From assembly GCA_025350465.1 (NCBI GenBank), contig JANXXU010000005.1, positions 1 to 64,000 on the forward strand: a DNA stretch of 64,000 bases, written 5' to 3'. Numbering within the stretch: position 1 is the stretch's first letter; every line of letters begins with the position of its first letter. The notes beneath the pieces are model-generated. The model was given only the letters and a program-made list of their open reading frames with translations, did no database searches and had not been told where the DNA came from. Of this stretch, positions 1 to 8,950 are shown in pieces. This DNA is from Alphaproteobacteria bacterium. Its GTDB lineage: Bacteria; Pseudomonadota; Alphaproteobacteria; Micropepsales; Micropepsaceae. Both the position numbers and the translations under genes were made by a program.

Positions 1-34
1 TTGTGACGCTACCTGCCAACGGTTGCGGCGGACA

Positions 35-919
35 TTATGATATGCCGTTAGCTCGATCCGCGAGCATCTGACGAAGGTAATGACCATAGTCCGATGGGCC
101 AAGCTTATGAGCCCGGCGCGCGACATCCGCCGGTGTAACCCACCCTGCGGCGAGTGCAATTTCCTCAAGGCAGGCAACTTGCAGCCCGGTCCGATGTTGA
201 ATGGCGCGAACGAATTCGCCCGATTCAATGAGTGAGTCTGTGGTACCCGCATCGAGCCACGCGAGCCCTCGACTTAATTGCTCGACCATTAATTCCCCTC
301 GCTCGAGATAACTCAAATTTATGTCCGTAATTTCCAACTCGCCTCGCTTCGATGGTTTGAGAGAACGGGCAATGTCGATGACGCGATTGTCGTAGAAATA
401 GAGGCCGATAACGGCCCAGTTGGATTTTGGCTTCTTCGGCTTTTCGACAATCGACAATGCGCGGCCCTTTTTGTCGAATTCGACGACGCCGTAACGCTTC
501 GGGTCGGGAACGCGGTAGGCGAATATTTGCCCACCTTTCTTTACCTTTGCGGCTTGGCGCAGGACGTCGGGCAATCCCTGACCAATGAGAACATTGTCGC
601 CGAGCGCAAGCGCGACGCGCTCGTTGCCGATGTGATCCGCTCCAATGACAAAGGCTTGCGGCAAACCATCCGGGCGAGGCTGTTCCGCGTAGGTTAGACG
701 TATGCCGAACTCTCGGCCGTCACCGAGGGTTTTCCTAAACAGAGGCAAATCCGAAGGTGTCGAAATCAGAAGGATATCGCGTATGCCGGCGAGCATGAGG
801 CTCGATAGGGGGTAGTAGACCATCGGTTTGTCGAAGATGGGCAGGAGCTGCTTCGAGATCGCGGTCGTGAGCGGGTAGAGCCGGGTACCGCGTCCTCCGG
901 CCAGGATGATCCCTTTCAC
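35..919 (-). CDS. rmlA: Glucose-1-phosphate thymidylyltransferase
   Basis: This enzyme makes dTDP-glucose from glucose-1-phosphate and dTTP, the first step towards dTDP-rhamnose and other dTDP-deoxysugars. The N-terminal nucleotide-binding signature GGRGTRLYPLT is at residues 8-18, followed by a KQLLPIFDKPMVYYPLS block and GDN at about 107-109. At 294 aa the length is normal for RmlA. I chose the GTG at 919 because homologues begin MKGIILAGG and a GGAAG sequence lies just upstream; the reading frame stays open to 970. It points away from the rest of the cluster. rmlB, rmlC and rmlD are not in this window, so either they lie to the left or the dTDP-glucose feeds another pathway. Confidence 0.93.
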   Translation of the reverse strand: MKGIILAGGRGTRLYPLTTAISKQLLPIFDKPMVYYPLSSLMLAGIRDILLISTPSDLPLFRKTLGDGREFGIRLTYAEQPRPDGLPQAFVIGADHIGNERVALALGDNVLIGQGLPDVLRQAAKVKKGGQIFAYRVPDPKRYGVVEFDKKGRALSIVEKPKKPKSNWAVIGLYFYDNRVIDIARSLKPSKRGELEITDINLSYLERGELMVEQLSRGLAWLDAGTTDSLIESGEFVRAIQHRTGLQVACLEEIALAAGWVTPADVARRAHKLGPSDYGHYLRQMLADRANGIS

Positions 920-1810
920 GATCTTGCTTCCACTGAGGCCGTAAGCATTCGTTTGAGCCCATCGCGCCAATGAGGCAGCACAATACCGAATTTAGATCCC
1001 GTCCGTGAACAATCGAAGACGGAATTTGAGGGACGCATCGCAGGCGCTGGGTTTAACCGCCGCCTGGCCCTCGTCGACTCTCGATCGTCACTCGATGAAG
1101 GCGGCCCCAACTTTGTGTCCAAGGGCCGGGTAGCTCTGGCTACATCGGCCTTTCCGAACACTTTGCGTTGGGCGCTTGCGTTGGCCAGCCAACCGCGCAA
1201 CGATGCCAAGCGCGCCCAGTTGCCATGACGACGATGACGCTTGTGGGACGCACGAGCAGATCAGCAGAGTTAGCGCAGCCCCCGATAGCCACAAAAGACA
1301 TAGACAAGCGCGAAATAAGTGGCACTTTTTGGCCAGTCGAACATCGCGGCCTCACAGCGGTAGGTTTCGTAGTCGTCTGTCAACTGGCTCAATGTTAGTT
1401 GTAGCGCTCGTCTGAGCATGTTTATGGCCCCCGATTTTGGCCTCCCCCGAGGCGGTATCGAGCAATAGCCTACCGATGTTCACGAACGACTCCACCGCGT
1501 TCAGAAAAGGAAACACATTTGCCTCTCCACTGGCACAAGGAAGCATCGGTGGGGGCTATTCGGCCCGCGGCCGGGCTGGGCGATCAGTAACGTAAATAGG
1601 CCAAAAAAGGCGGCAAACCAAATGCCGCTCTGCCGACGGCGCTCGTCTGAAAATCGAGAATTCGCGCAATCGGCGAATGCCGAGAGATGACACGCCTCAG
1701 TTGGCGAATTGGAGTCGCGATCACGCTATTGCCAAACATCATGGTCCCGACGCTTAGGTGGCCTCGCGCCCCTAAGCATCGACAGCAAACTTTAATGCGA
1801 ACGTCGCCAT
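920..1810. other. Gene-free stretch, possible mobile-element debris
   Basis: No open frame here has a recognisable product, a ribosome site or a convincing codon pattern. The region is less uniform in composition than its neighbours. Near 1315-1345 the sequence AAGTGGCACTTTTTGGCCAG resembles, from memory, the subterminal ends of some IS21-type insertion sequences, but no matching inverted copy and no transposase was found. I treat it as non-coding or decayed DNA at the edge of the polysaccharide locus. Confidence 0.4.
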
Positions 1811-2134
1811 CTAGTTTGATTGGATCGGCGTGACGCTCTGAATGAAACAGCTGCCGCCCAGGTGCAAGGCTAGCGCGTCGCCGGGACTCACGCACTCATG
1901 GGGACTCATGTTGCGGGTCACGAAATAGTTCTCGGGCCAATCCTGGTACTGGCATTTCGCGTCGACCAAAATCTTGTACCTGCCGCCGCCTTTGGCTTTC
2001 GCGACAAGCGTTTGGGTGTCGACCTTGCTGATGCCGTCCAAGTCACGGTAGTGCAGACAGCGCCCTTCGTCTGCGGCCGCGATACCGGGTTGCATCGCGA
2101 AGGCCAAAATACCCAGGGCCACCATTCGTCTCAT
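1811..2134 (-). CDS. Small secreted protein, DUF6491-like
   Basis: This 107 aa protein starts with a clear signal peptide (MRRMVALGILAFAMQPGIAA, cleavage near residue 21). The mature part contains four cysteines, at about 26, 61, 81 and 96, which suggests disulfides in the periplasm. The layout, a first Cys, a V-D-x-x-T-L segment and a Y-x-I-L-V-x-x-x-C segment, resembles the DUF6491 family of uncharacterised proteobacterial secreted proteins. The ATG at 2134 was chosen because of the signal peptide and a GGAGAG ribosome site about 7 bases upstream; the much longer open frame above it is not supported. Function is unknown. It sits alone between two gene-free stretches. Confidence 0.75.
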   Translation of the reverse strand: MRRMVALGILAFAMQPGIAAADEGRCLHYRDLDGISKVDTQTLVAKAKGGGRYKILVDAKCQYQDWPENYFVTRNMSPHECVSPGDALALHLGGSCFIQSVTPIQSN

Positions 2135-2623
2135 GTTCGACTCTCCATCTTTATCTTTGGCGTGCTCATGCTCGGCCGCGAAAATAGCAGGGCTAACGCG
2201 CCCAGCCTTCCTCATGACGTCACAGTCCACCGGCATAGATGAACCTAGCCTGAACGAGTTGTACGTCAGATTCCGCTCTAAACCGCGCCCGCGCGTCGGT
2301 TGCAAGGGGGGCTTCCGGTCGACGAGCGTCGTGTCTCCTTCGCCTCTGACGACGCCGGCATTCGTGGGCTCGCGGTGGATTTGTGAGCCTTCTCGCGGGT
2401 AGCCGAGTTGCGCGCGGGCACCGCCACTACCCCGATGCGCTGGACGAGGTGCGCGCTCCGTCGCGTTATCGAACGGCGGTGCGCGCACTGATTCGCGCGC
2501 GGCGCCCAGTCTTGTTGCCTGGAGTAGATCTGATCGTTCGGGATTTGTGCGACCATGGCGCTTGGTTAACTGATTCGTAACGAATGCGGCGCAAGCGATC
2601 GCGGACGACTCAGCGAGGGAAAA
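2135..2623. other. Gene-free stretch between divergent small secreted-protein genes
   Basis: This region separates two divergently transcribed genes for small exported proteins and should hold both promoters. Several short open frames cross it on both strands, but none has a ribosome site plus a plausible protein. No convincing promoter boxes, hairpins or repeats were identified by eye. Confidence 0.4.
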
Positions 2624-3055
2624 ATGATCGGCGGGAAAAGCATAATCGGCATGGCCGCAGGTCTGCTTCTGGTCTGCCTGGCTCCAGGTCAGGCGGTGTC
2701 GGAGCCCGATCCGGTCAGTGAGCTGGCGAATGCGATTTGCGCCGGCAAGACTACCGGCGACATCTCGACCTCCCTTGCAGACCTGGGACCTGGCGGTAGC
2801 CTCACCGACAGCGATGTTGCGGAAGCGTTCGGAGAGGCTTCTTTCATGGCCGATCTCGGACGGTGCGGCAGCGGGCAGGCTATCGCCGACGCTTACGCGG
2901 CGTTCAAACGCGGCAAGGATACGCAAAAGCTCGACGCTTCGTTTGCGATGGGTCGGGTGAGCGGCGAGCCGACCGGCGGCACCGCAAGCGCCGGACTCTA
3001 TCAAGGTTCTTTCGCCAGTCTGGGCGCCGCCGGCGATCCGCCCAGCGGGAAATAA
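2624..3055 (+). CDS. Hypothetical secreted protein
   Basis: This 143 aa protein has an N-terminal signal peptide (about residues 1-25, ending near GQAVS). The mature region is rich in Ala, Gly, Ser and Asp, with two cysteines near residues 39 and 81. No known domain is recognised. A GAGGG ribosome site precedes the ATG. It lies about 110 bases upstream of the beta-barrel protein gene on the same strand, so the two may be co-transcribed with the polysaccharide co-polymerase gene. An envelope role is therefore likely, but this is inference from context only. Confidence 0.7.
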   Translation: MIGGKSIIGMAAGLLLVCLAPGQAVSEPDPVSELANAICAGKTTGDISTSLADLGPGGSLTDSDVAEAFGEASFMADLGRCGSGQAIADAYAAFKRGKDTQKLDASFAMGRVSGEPTGGTASAGLYQGSFASLGAAGDPPSGK

Positions 3056-3167
3056 AGGATTCAGCAAGGAATTCGAGGGTCCCCGCCGTGCGATTGGTTA
3101 GGGCCGTCTTAGCAGTGAAGCCCTTAATATTGACGTTCAATTGACGAACGAAGCAGGAGACTTCGGC

Positions 3168-4436
3168 GTGAAGTTGGTGGTCTTTGCAGCGGTGTTTGCG
3201 GGCGCATTGTCGCTCGCGCCGACGCTTGCCCTCGCCAACGATCCCGATGAAGCCGAAACCGCCGATGTCGTCACCCGCCCGCGGCCCGATTACGATGCGC
3301 GCGGTATTCGGATGGGTGCGTTCTATCTCTATCCCTCGCTGGCGGCCGGCGCCGGCTACAGCGACAACGTCTTCAACACGCATACCGGCACCGTCGCCGA
3401 CACGTTTTTCACCGCCGATCCCCAACTGCGTTTGCGTTCCAATTGGGCGCAGCACGCTCTCAATGTTACGGCCGAAGCCAAGTCCTACTGGTACGACCAG
3501 CAATCGAGTGAAAACCGCACCGATTGGAATGTATCGGTCGACGGGCGCATCGACATCTCCCGCGGCAGCGACATCAGCGGTGAGGTTCACTACAAGGATT
3601 TTCATGAGCAGCGCGGCACCGACCTCGTCGGCGGCTTGGGCGCCGGCGATCCGGCCGAGCCGACTTCGCTCAGCGTTTTCGGCGGCAGCCTGGCCCTCAA
3701 CCACACGTTCAATCGTTTGCTCGTTTCAACGGGCGCGAGCGTCGACGACATCAGCTATCGCAACACGCCCGTGGTCGGCGGCGGGCCGGCGATCGACAAT
3801 CACGATCGTGATCGCGCCGTCGCCGAAGTCTTCGCCAAAGCAACCTATGAAGTCACGCCCGACACCGGGCTCTTCGTGCGCGGCGCTTGGAACGACCACA
3901 ACTTCAAGACGGCCGTCGACGATTTCGGCTTCAACCACGATTCAACGGGCTGGAAGATCGACAGCGGCGTCCATTTCTCGATGACGCATTTGCTTATCGG
4001 CGAACTCTTTGCCGGTTATCAGGCGCAGAACTACGCATCGGCCGCGTTCAAATCGACGAACGGCCTTTCCTTCGGCGCCGACTTGAAATGGTTCCCGACG
4101 ATGCTGACGACGGTCTCTTTCGAGGGCGCGCGGACGATCGAGGACACCTCGATCACCGGTTCGTCCGGTTATGTCTCGACGCGCGGGCAAGTCTCGCTGG
4201 ATCACGAGTTGCTTCGCAACATCATCTTGTCGGGCAAGATCGGCTACGAAACCGCCGACTATCAGGACATCTCGCGCCAGGACGATATCGTGAGCGCGCA
4301 AGTCGACGGCGTCTATCTGATCAACAACAACTTCCACTTCGACGCGGGCTGGCGCTACGTCGATCGCAATTCTGCCGACGCGGCCTTCACCTATACGACG
4401 AACAATTTCTTCCTGGCGCTGACCGGCAAGATGTGA
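3168..4436 (+). CDS. Outer-membrane beta-barrel protein (BBP2-type) of the polysaccharide locus
   Basis: The predicted protein of 422 aa has a signal peptide (MKLVVFAAVFAGALSLAPTLALA). A long series of amphipathic, aromatic-rich strands follows, with alternating residues such as GAFYLYPSLAAGAGYSDNVF. It ends in an alternating hydrophobic strand (NNFFLALTGKM), typical of outer-membrane barrels. Proteins like this (putative beta-barrel porin 2 family) are commonly encoded next to Wzc/ExoP-type genes in alphaproteobacterial exopolysaccharide clusters. The GTG at 3168 was chosen because AGGAG lies 8 bases upstream and the signal peptide begins there; a TTG at 3141 is also in frame. A role in polymer passage or anchoring at the outer membrane is inferred from context. 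Confidence 0.8.
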   Translation: MKLVVFAAVFAGALSLAPTLALANDPDEAETADVVTRPRPDYDARGIRMGAFYLYPSLAAGAGYSDNVFNTHTGTVADTFFTADPQLRLRSNWAQHALNVTAEAKSYWYDQQSSENRTDWNVSVDGRIDISRGSDISGEVHYKDFHEQRGTDLVGGLGAGDPAEPTSLSVFGGSLALNHTFNRLLVSTGASVDDISYRNTPVVGGGPAIDNHDRDRAVAEVFAKATYEVTPDTGLFVRGAWNDHNFKTAVDDFGFNHDSTGWKIDSGVHFSMTHLLIGELFAGYQAQNYASAAFKSTNGLSFGADLKWFPTMLTTVSFEGARTIEDTSITGSSGYVSTRGQVSLDHELLRNIILSGKIGYETADYQDISRQDDIVSAQVDGVYLINNNFHFDAGWRYVDRNSADAAFTYTTNNFFLALTGKM

Positions 4437-4620
4437 GGCTTCCGTCGGCCGTCGACGGGTTTTCTGGGGGAAAGCTACGAAGTGATGGGCCGGGCGCGGT
4501 GGTGCGTCCGCGGCGGGAGACGCGCGTGTCTGTGGATGGTTCGGTCGACCTAAGCGTAGTGGCAGTGCGCAGCCAACCCACATGGGCTAGTGTTCCGGCT
4601 CAGGTGGAGTGGGTTTTTGC

Positions 4621-6849
4621 ATGAACGTTCATCGGCTGCACGCGCTCGACGGCGACCTCACGCCGCGCGCCTCGGCTCCGTCGGCGGAGGACGACGCCGG
4701 CCTGAGCGATTTCGACCTGCGCGCCCTGATCCAGGCGTTGCTGGTGCGACGTTGGACGATCATGGGCACCGTCATCGTTGCAATGACGATCGTGACGCTC
4801 GTCGTGCTGCAGATGACCCCGGTCTACACCGCCTCGACCTTGATCATGGTCGGCCAGCGCGAGAACAAGGTCATCGACGTGGAGTCGGTGCTTGCCGGGC
4901 TGCCCAACGACACCGCGACGATCGAAAATCAGATTCAGATTCTGAAGTCCTCATCGCTCGCCGCGCGCGTGATCAAGAAGCTCAATCTCGAACGCGACGC
5001 GGAATTCTCGGGCGGCAAGCAGGGCACGGGAATCCTCGCCATGCTCATGTCGCTCGTCGGTTTGCGCGAGCGGGCGATGTCGGCCCCGCAAGCGCAAGGG
5101 ACGATCGATCCGTCAATCCTCAAGCGCTTCGCCGGCAAGCTCACGGTCGCGGCGCAAGGCCGCTCGTCGATCATTCGCGTGTCCTTCGATTCACTCGACC
5201 GCGCGAAAGCCGCGACCATCGCCAACGCCATCGCCGACCAATACATCGTCGACCAGCTCGAAGCGAAATTCGACGCCTCCAAGCGCGCCGGCGATTGGCT
5301 GAACGAACGCTTGACCCAGCTCGCCGACCAGGTTCGCGTCGCCGAGAGCGCGATCGAGCAATACAAGGCCGCGAACGGGCTGTCGGGCTCCACCGACGAT
5401 AATTCGGCGACGACCCAGCAGATGACCGATCTCAACGGGCAGATCGTGCTGGCGCGCACGAACCTGGCCGAGCAGGACGCGAAATTCCGCCAGGTGAATA
5501 CGCTTTATCATTCCGGCGGCGGGGTCGACTCGATCGCCGAGGTGTTGAACTCGCCGTTGATCTCGCAGCTGCGCGGCCAGCAAGCCGAGCTCATCCGCAA
5601 GGAAGCCGAGCTCGCGACCAAATACGGCGAGCGCCATCCCCAGATGATCGCGCTCAAGGACGAGCGCACCAATCTCGACAAGAAGGTCGACGAGGAGGTG
5701 CGCCGTATCATCCAGAACCAGTCGAACCAGGTGAACGTGGCGCGCGCGCGGCTGGCCTCGCTTGAGGAAAGCCTCAAGACGATGCAGACCACCGCCGGCG
5801 GCGAGGGCCAAGTGCGCATTCGCCTGCGCGAGCTGCAGCGTCAGGCGGAGTCGAGCCGCACGCTTTATCAATCCATCCTGGGGCGCGCCAAGGAGACGCA
5901 GGACAAGGATCAGATCCAGGCGCCGGACGCCCGCCCCATCGAACCCGCGACCGAGCCGCGCGAGCCGAGCTTTCCCAACAAGACGTTGATCCTGGGCATC
6001 ACGCTTTTCGGCTCGACGATCTTGGGTATTTTGTTTGCCCTGCTGCTCGAGCGGCTCGACAACGGCTTTCGCACGGGGCTCGAGATCGAACGTATTGCGC
6101 GCGTCGCGAACCTCGCGGTGGTGCCCGCCGTCGCGCGCGGCCGCGACGTCGCCGAGCGCGTGATCCAGAAGCCCCTGTCGTCGTTCACGGAAGCGCTGCG
6201 CTCGCTCCACGCCGGCATTCAGCTGTCCAATGTCGATCAGCCGCCGAAGGTCATTCTGGTCACCTCGTCGGTGCCGAACGAGGGCAAGACGTCGATCGCC
6301 GTCAGCCTCGGGCGTCTCGCGGCGCGCGGCGGCGCGCGCGTCATCCTGGTCGACGGCGACTTGCGCCACCCCAGCGTTGCCGAGCAATTCGGCGAGCGCA
6401 AGGCCGACGCGGGGCTCATCGACGTGCTCACCGGCAAGCGCGATCTCGCCACCATCCTGCAGCGCGATCCGATTTCCCCGCTCGAGTATTTGCCGGTCGC
6501 GATGCCGCCGTCGAACCCGGCCGACCTGATCGGCTCGCAGGCGTTGAAGAACCTCATCGACGTCCTGCGATTGCACTACGACCTCATCATCCTCGACGCG
6601 GCGCCGATGCTGCCGGTCGCCGACACAAGGCTGTTGTCGCGGCTCGCCGACAAAACCGTTTATGTCGTGCATTGGGACAAGACGCCGCGCGAAGCGGTGA
6701 TGAGCGGCCTCAAGATGCTGCGCGATGCGGGCGCGGAGATCGCGGGCACGGTGCTCAACCAGGCCGACATGCGGCGTCACGCGATCTACGGTTACGGTTA
6801 TTCGAGTTATGGGTACGGCAGCTACTACGGCAAATACTACGCGGAATAG
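4621..6849 (+). CDS. Polysaccharide co-polymerase / tyrosine autokinase (Wzc/ExoP type)
   Basis: This inner-membrane protein controls polymer chain length and export in Wzx/Wzy-dependent synthesis and regulates assembly by autophosphorylation. The N-terminal Wzz domain has a first membrane segment at about residues 40-62. A long periplasmic coiled-coil region with the GNVR-type end follows, and a second membrane segment lies near 460-482. The cytoplasmic BY-kinase domain carries a Walker A-like SSVPNEGKTS, Walker A' VILVDGDLRHP and Walker B LIILDAAPM. The tail ends in a tyrosine cluster (nine Tyr in the last 25 residues), the autophosphorylation site in this family. The ATG at 4621 gives 742 aa; an in-frame GTG at 4609 is also possible. 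The next gene starts two bases after the stop. Confidence 0.93.
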   Translation: MNVHRLHALDGDLTPRASAPSAEDDAGLSDFDLRALIQALLVRRWTIMGTVIVAMTIVTLVVLQMTPVYTASTLIMVGQRENKVIDVESVLAGLPNDTATIENQIQILKSSSLAARVIKKLNLERDAEFSGGKQGTGILAMLMSLVGLRERAMSAPQAQGTIDPSILKRFAGKLTVAAQGRSSIIRVSFDSLDRAKAATIANAIADQYIVDQLEAKFDASKRAGDWLNERLTQLADQVRVAESAIEQYKAANGLSGSTDDNSATTQQMTDLNGQIVLARTNLAEQDAKFRQVNTLYHSGGGVDSIAEVLNSPLISQLRGQQAELIRKEAELATKYGERHPQMIALKDERTNLDKKVDEEVRRIIQNQSNQVNVARARLASLEESLKTMQTTAGGEGQVRIRLRELQRQAESSRTLYQSILGRAKETQDKDQIQAPDARPIEPATEPREPSFPNKTLILGITLFGSTILGILFALLLERLDNGFRTGLEIERIARVANLAVVPAVARGRDVAERVIQKPLSSFTEALRSLHAGIQLSNVDQPPKVILVTSSVPNEGKTSIAVSLGRLAARGGARVILVDGDLRHPSVAEQFGERKADAGLIDVLTGKRDLATILQRDPISPLEYLPVAMPPSNPADLIGSQALKNLIDVLRLHYDLIILDAAPMLPVADTRLLSRLADKTVYVVHWDKTPREAVMSGLKMLRDAGAEIAGTVLNQADMRRHAIYGYGYSSYGYGSYYGKYYAE

Positions 6850-6850
6850 C

Positions 6851-7444
6851 GTGGGCGTCATCGCGGCGCTGTTCGCGGCACTCGGCGCGAGCCTCCTCGT
6901 CGCGGGCGCGTTGCGTTTGCCGGGCGCCTACGCGGCCTCGTTCGCCGAGGTGACCTATCGCCAAGCCGCGCTGCTCGGCACGCGCATGGATGCGGCGGCG
7001 CTCGACCGCGCGGCGGCGCACCTCGATCCCTCGCGCGCCGCCTTCCTCGACATGCGCATCGCGCAGGAGCGTGGGCTGCGCACGGTCGAGGGTCGCGCGC
7101 GCCTGACACGCGCCGCGGCGGAGCTCGAGCGCGGCCTGCGCCGGGCGCCGGCCGACGCCTATGCCTGGACGCGGCGCGCGGCCGTTCTCGTTCAGCTCAA
7201 GGGCGCGAACGAGGCTGCCGCGCGCTCGCTCTCCCTTGCGCTGATGATCGCGCCGCACGATCGCAAGCTCGGCGCCATACAATTCGATCTCGCGGTCGTG
7301 CTGTGGCCGATGATGGACGCGCAGGCCCGCGAAGCACTGGCCCGCCGCGCCCGCTTCATCGCCGCCACCCCCGACCTCGCGCCCCAAGCCCACGCCTTCG
7401 CGGCAACCGCGCTGGGCCAGTCGCTGCTGAGTGCTAGCCGATGA
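6851..7444 (+). CDS. Predicted membrane-anchored repeat protein of the polysaccharide operon
   Basis: This 197 aa protein begins at a GTG only two bases after the stop of the autokinase gene, so the two are almost certainly co-translated. One hydrophobic N-terminal segment (about residues 2-24) acts as an anchor or signal. It is followed by an Ala/Arg/Leu-rich helical region with a TPR-like flavour: LDPSRAAFLDMRIAQERG and RRAPADAYAWTRRAAVLVQL look like successive helix pairs. No catalytic motif is seen. Similar small helical proteins occur in exopolysaccharide operons and are thought to be periplasmic scaffolds, but the role here is inferred only from position. Confidence 0.7.
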   Translation: MGVIAALFAALGASLLVAGALRLPGAYAASFAEVTYRQAALLGTRMDAAALDRAAAHLDPSRAAFLDMRIAQERGLRTVEGRARLTRAAAELERGLRRAPADAYAWTRRAAVLVQLKGANEAAARSLSLALMIAPHDRKLGAIQFDLAVVLWPMMDAQAREALARRARFIAATPDLAPQAHAFAATALGQSLLSASR

Positions 7445-7469
7445 TGGCGCCGAAGCTCTTCCCCACCAT

Positions 7470-7568
7470 GTCATCCCCGCGAAGGCGGGGACCCAGGGCG
7501 AAGCCTGCGCCGGCATCGACGCAGCGTTCTTGCAAAGAAAGCTGGATTCCCGCCTTCGCGGGAATGAC
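7470..7568. repeat. Palindromic intergenic repeat element
   Basis: The element is bounded by GTCATCCCCGCGAAGGCGGG on the left and CCCGCCTTCGCGGGAATGAC on the right, an imperfect inverted repeat of about 27 bases. Each arm is itself a hairpin, and the middle is about 45 bases. This is the widespread palindromic GTCATTCCCGCGAAAGCGGG class found in many proteobacterial genomes. It lies between the repeat-protein gene and the sugar transferase gene and falls in an open frame upstream of the latter, so the real start of that gene must be downstream. Confidence 0.85.
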
Positions 7569-7583
7569 AAGAAAGTGCGCGCC

Positions 7584-8945
7584 GTGAAGCACGTGCGCAT
7601 CGCCGGCAAGCGGATTCAGATGGTGGAGCTTTATCTCTATCTGCTGGCGGCGCTTGCCTCGGGCGTTGCCTATGTCGTGGCGGTGCAGCTGCGCACGGCC
7701 GCCTCGCCCGCGCTCTTCAGCCCGTACGGCATGAACCTCAGCGACGCGGCGGTGATGGTGGCGCTGGCCACGCTCACGAAGATCCTCATGCGCGTCTACG
7801 AGCATTCGACCGCGGCGAGCATCGTGCGGTATGCGCAAGTGGCGCTGACGGCGGCCGTGCTCTTCTTCTTCGCCGCGCTGATCCTCTTCTATGTCCTGCC
7901 GACGACGCGCGTTCCCATCAGCATGGTGATGATCTTTATCGCCGCCGATCTGGCGCTGGGCCTGCTCATTCTGCCGGCGCATCAGTACTTCCGCGCCTCG
8001 CCGGCGCTGCAGCGCGCCATCGTCGTCATCGGCGACCGCAAGATGGCCGAGCAGCTCGCCAATCATCGCCTCAGCCTGATGTCGCAAAAGGCGAGCTATT
8101 GGGCGACCTCGTCGGCCGACATCGCGCGCGCCCTCGACGACGCCGACCGCAGCGGCGAGAAGGTGCCGTTCGACGAAATCATCATCGACCGCGACGCGAC
8201 GCACGAGCTGCCGGACTGGAGCGCGCTGCTCAAGGCCCGCGACCAGGGCATGCTGATCCAGACGCCGGATGCGTTCGTCGAGAGCGAGTTCGGCGAGGCG
8301 CGGCTCAAGGACGAGACGGCGTTCGACGTGATCGTGGCGGCTTCGTCGAACTGGAACAAGCTGCGCGGCGCCGTGAAGCGCGTCTTCGACCTCCTCGTCG
8401 GCAGCGCGCTCTTCGTCGTGCTGCTGCCGGTCGCGGGCGTCGTGGCGCTCGTTATTTATTTCAATGACGGACGCTCGATCTTCTATCGTCAGCAGCGGGT
8501 GGGCCTGAACGGGCGCGTCTTTCGCATCTGGAAATTCCGCACCATGGTGGTGGATGCGGACCGCAAGGGACCGGAGTCGACGAAGGCGCATGATCCGCGC
8601 GTGACGGGCGTGGGTCATTTTCTGCGGCGCACCCATCTCGACGAAATTCCGCAATTGATCAATGTGCTCAAGGGCGAGATGAGCCTGGTGGGCCCGCGGC
8701 CGCAAACGCCGGGCAACGTCACCGCGTGGTCGAAGGACAGCCCGCTTTATCACCTGCGCCATCTGGTGAAGCCCGGCGTGACCGGGTGGGCCCAGGTGCG
8801 GTTCCCCTATGTCGAAAGCTCCGAGCAGGCGCGCGTGAAACTTTCGCATGACCTCTTTTACGTGAAGCACCACTCGCTGGCGCTCGACCTGCTGGTGCTC
8901 GCGCTAACGCCGCGGATCATTTTGGCGGGGGAGGGGGGGCGGTAG
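7584..8945 (+). CDS. Undecaprenyl-phosphate sugar phosphotransferase (initiating enzyme)
   Basis: This enzyme starts repeat-unit synthesis by moving a sugar-1-phosphate from a UDP-sugar onto undecaprenyl phosphate at the inner membrane. The N-terminal part has four or so membrane segments (first about 120 residues) and a nucleotide-binding-like middle. The C-terminal 200 residues form the bacterial sugar transferase domain. A membrane helix there is followed by IFYRQQRVGLNGRVFRIWKF, then DEIPQLINVLKGEMSLVGPRP and KPGVTGWAQV, all family signatures. I start at the GTG 7584 (453 aa), after the palindromic repeat; an ATG at 7620 is the alternative. The sugar specificity (glucose or galactose are common) cannot be read. 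Confidence 0.9.
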   Translation: MKHVRIAGKRIQMVELYLYLLAALASGVAYVVAVQLRTAASPALFSPYGMNLSDAAVMVALATLTKILMRVYEHSTAASIVRYAQVALTAAVLFFFAALILFYVLPTTRVPISMVMIFIAADLALGLLILPAHQYFRASPALQRAIVVIGDRKMAEQLANHRLSLMSQKASYWATSSADIARALDDADRSGEKVPFDEIIIDRDATHELPDWSALLKARDQGMLIQTPDAFVESEFGEARLKDETAFDVIVAASSNWNKLRGAVKRVFDLLVGSALFVVLLPVAGVVALVIYFNDGRSIFYRQQRVGLNGRVFRIWKFRTMVVDADRKGPESTKAHDPRVTGVGHFLRRTHLDEIPQLINVLKGEMSLVGPRPQTPGNVTAWSKDSPLYHLRHLVKPGVTGWAQVRFPYVESSEQARVKLSHDLFYVKHHSLALDLLVLALTPRIILAGEGGR

Positions 8946-8950
8946 GGCCG

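Noticed and set aside
2383-2580. A 65-codon plus-strand frame upstream of the first small secreted-protein gene
   Set aside because: No ribosome site, Arg/Leu/Ala-rich composition and no recognisable family. It cannot be distinguished from chance in high-G+C DNA.
1811-3067. A 418-codon minus-strand frame covering the small DUF6491-like gene
   Set aside because: Only the last 107 codons look like protein, with a signal peptide and a good ribosome site. The upstream part overlaps a plus-strand gene and is Arg/Pro-rich.
5191-6861. A 556-codon open frame on the minus strand opposite the autokinase gene
   Set aside because: The translation is Arg/His/Asp-rich and domain-free, while the plus strand has clear Wzz and BY-kinase motifs.
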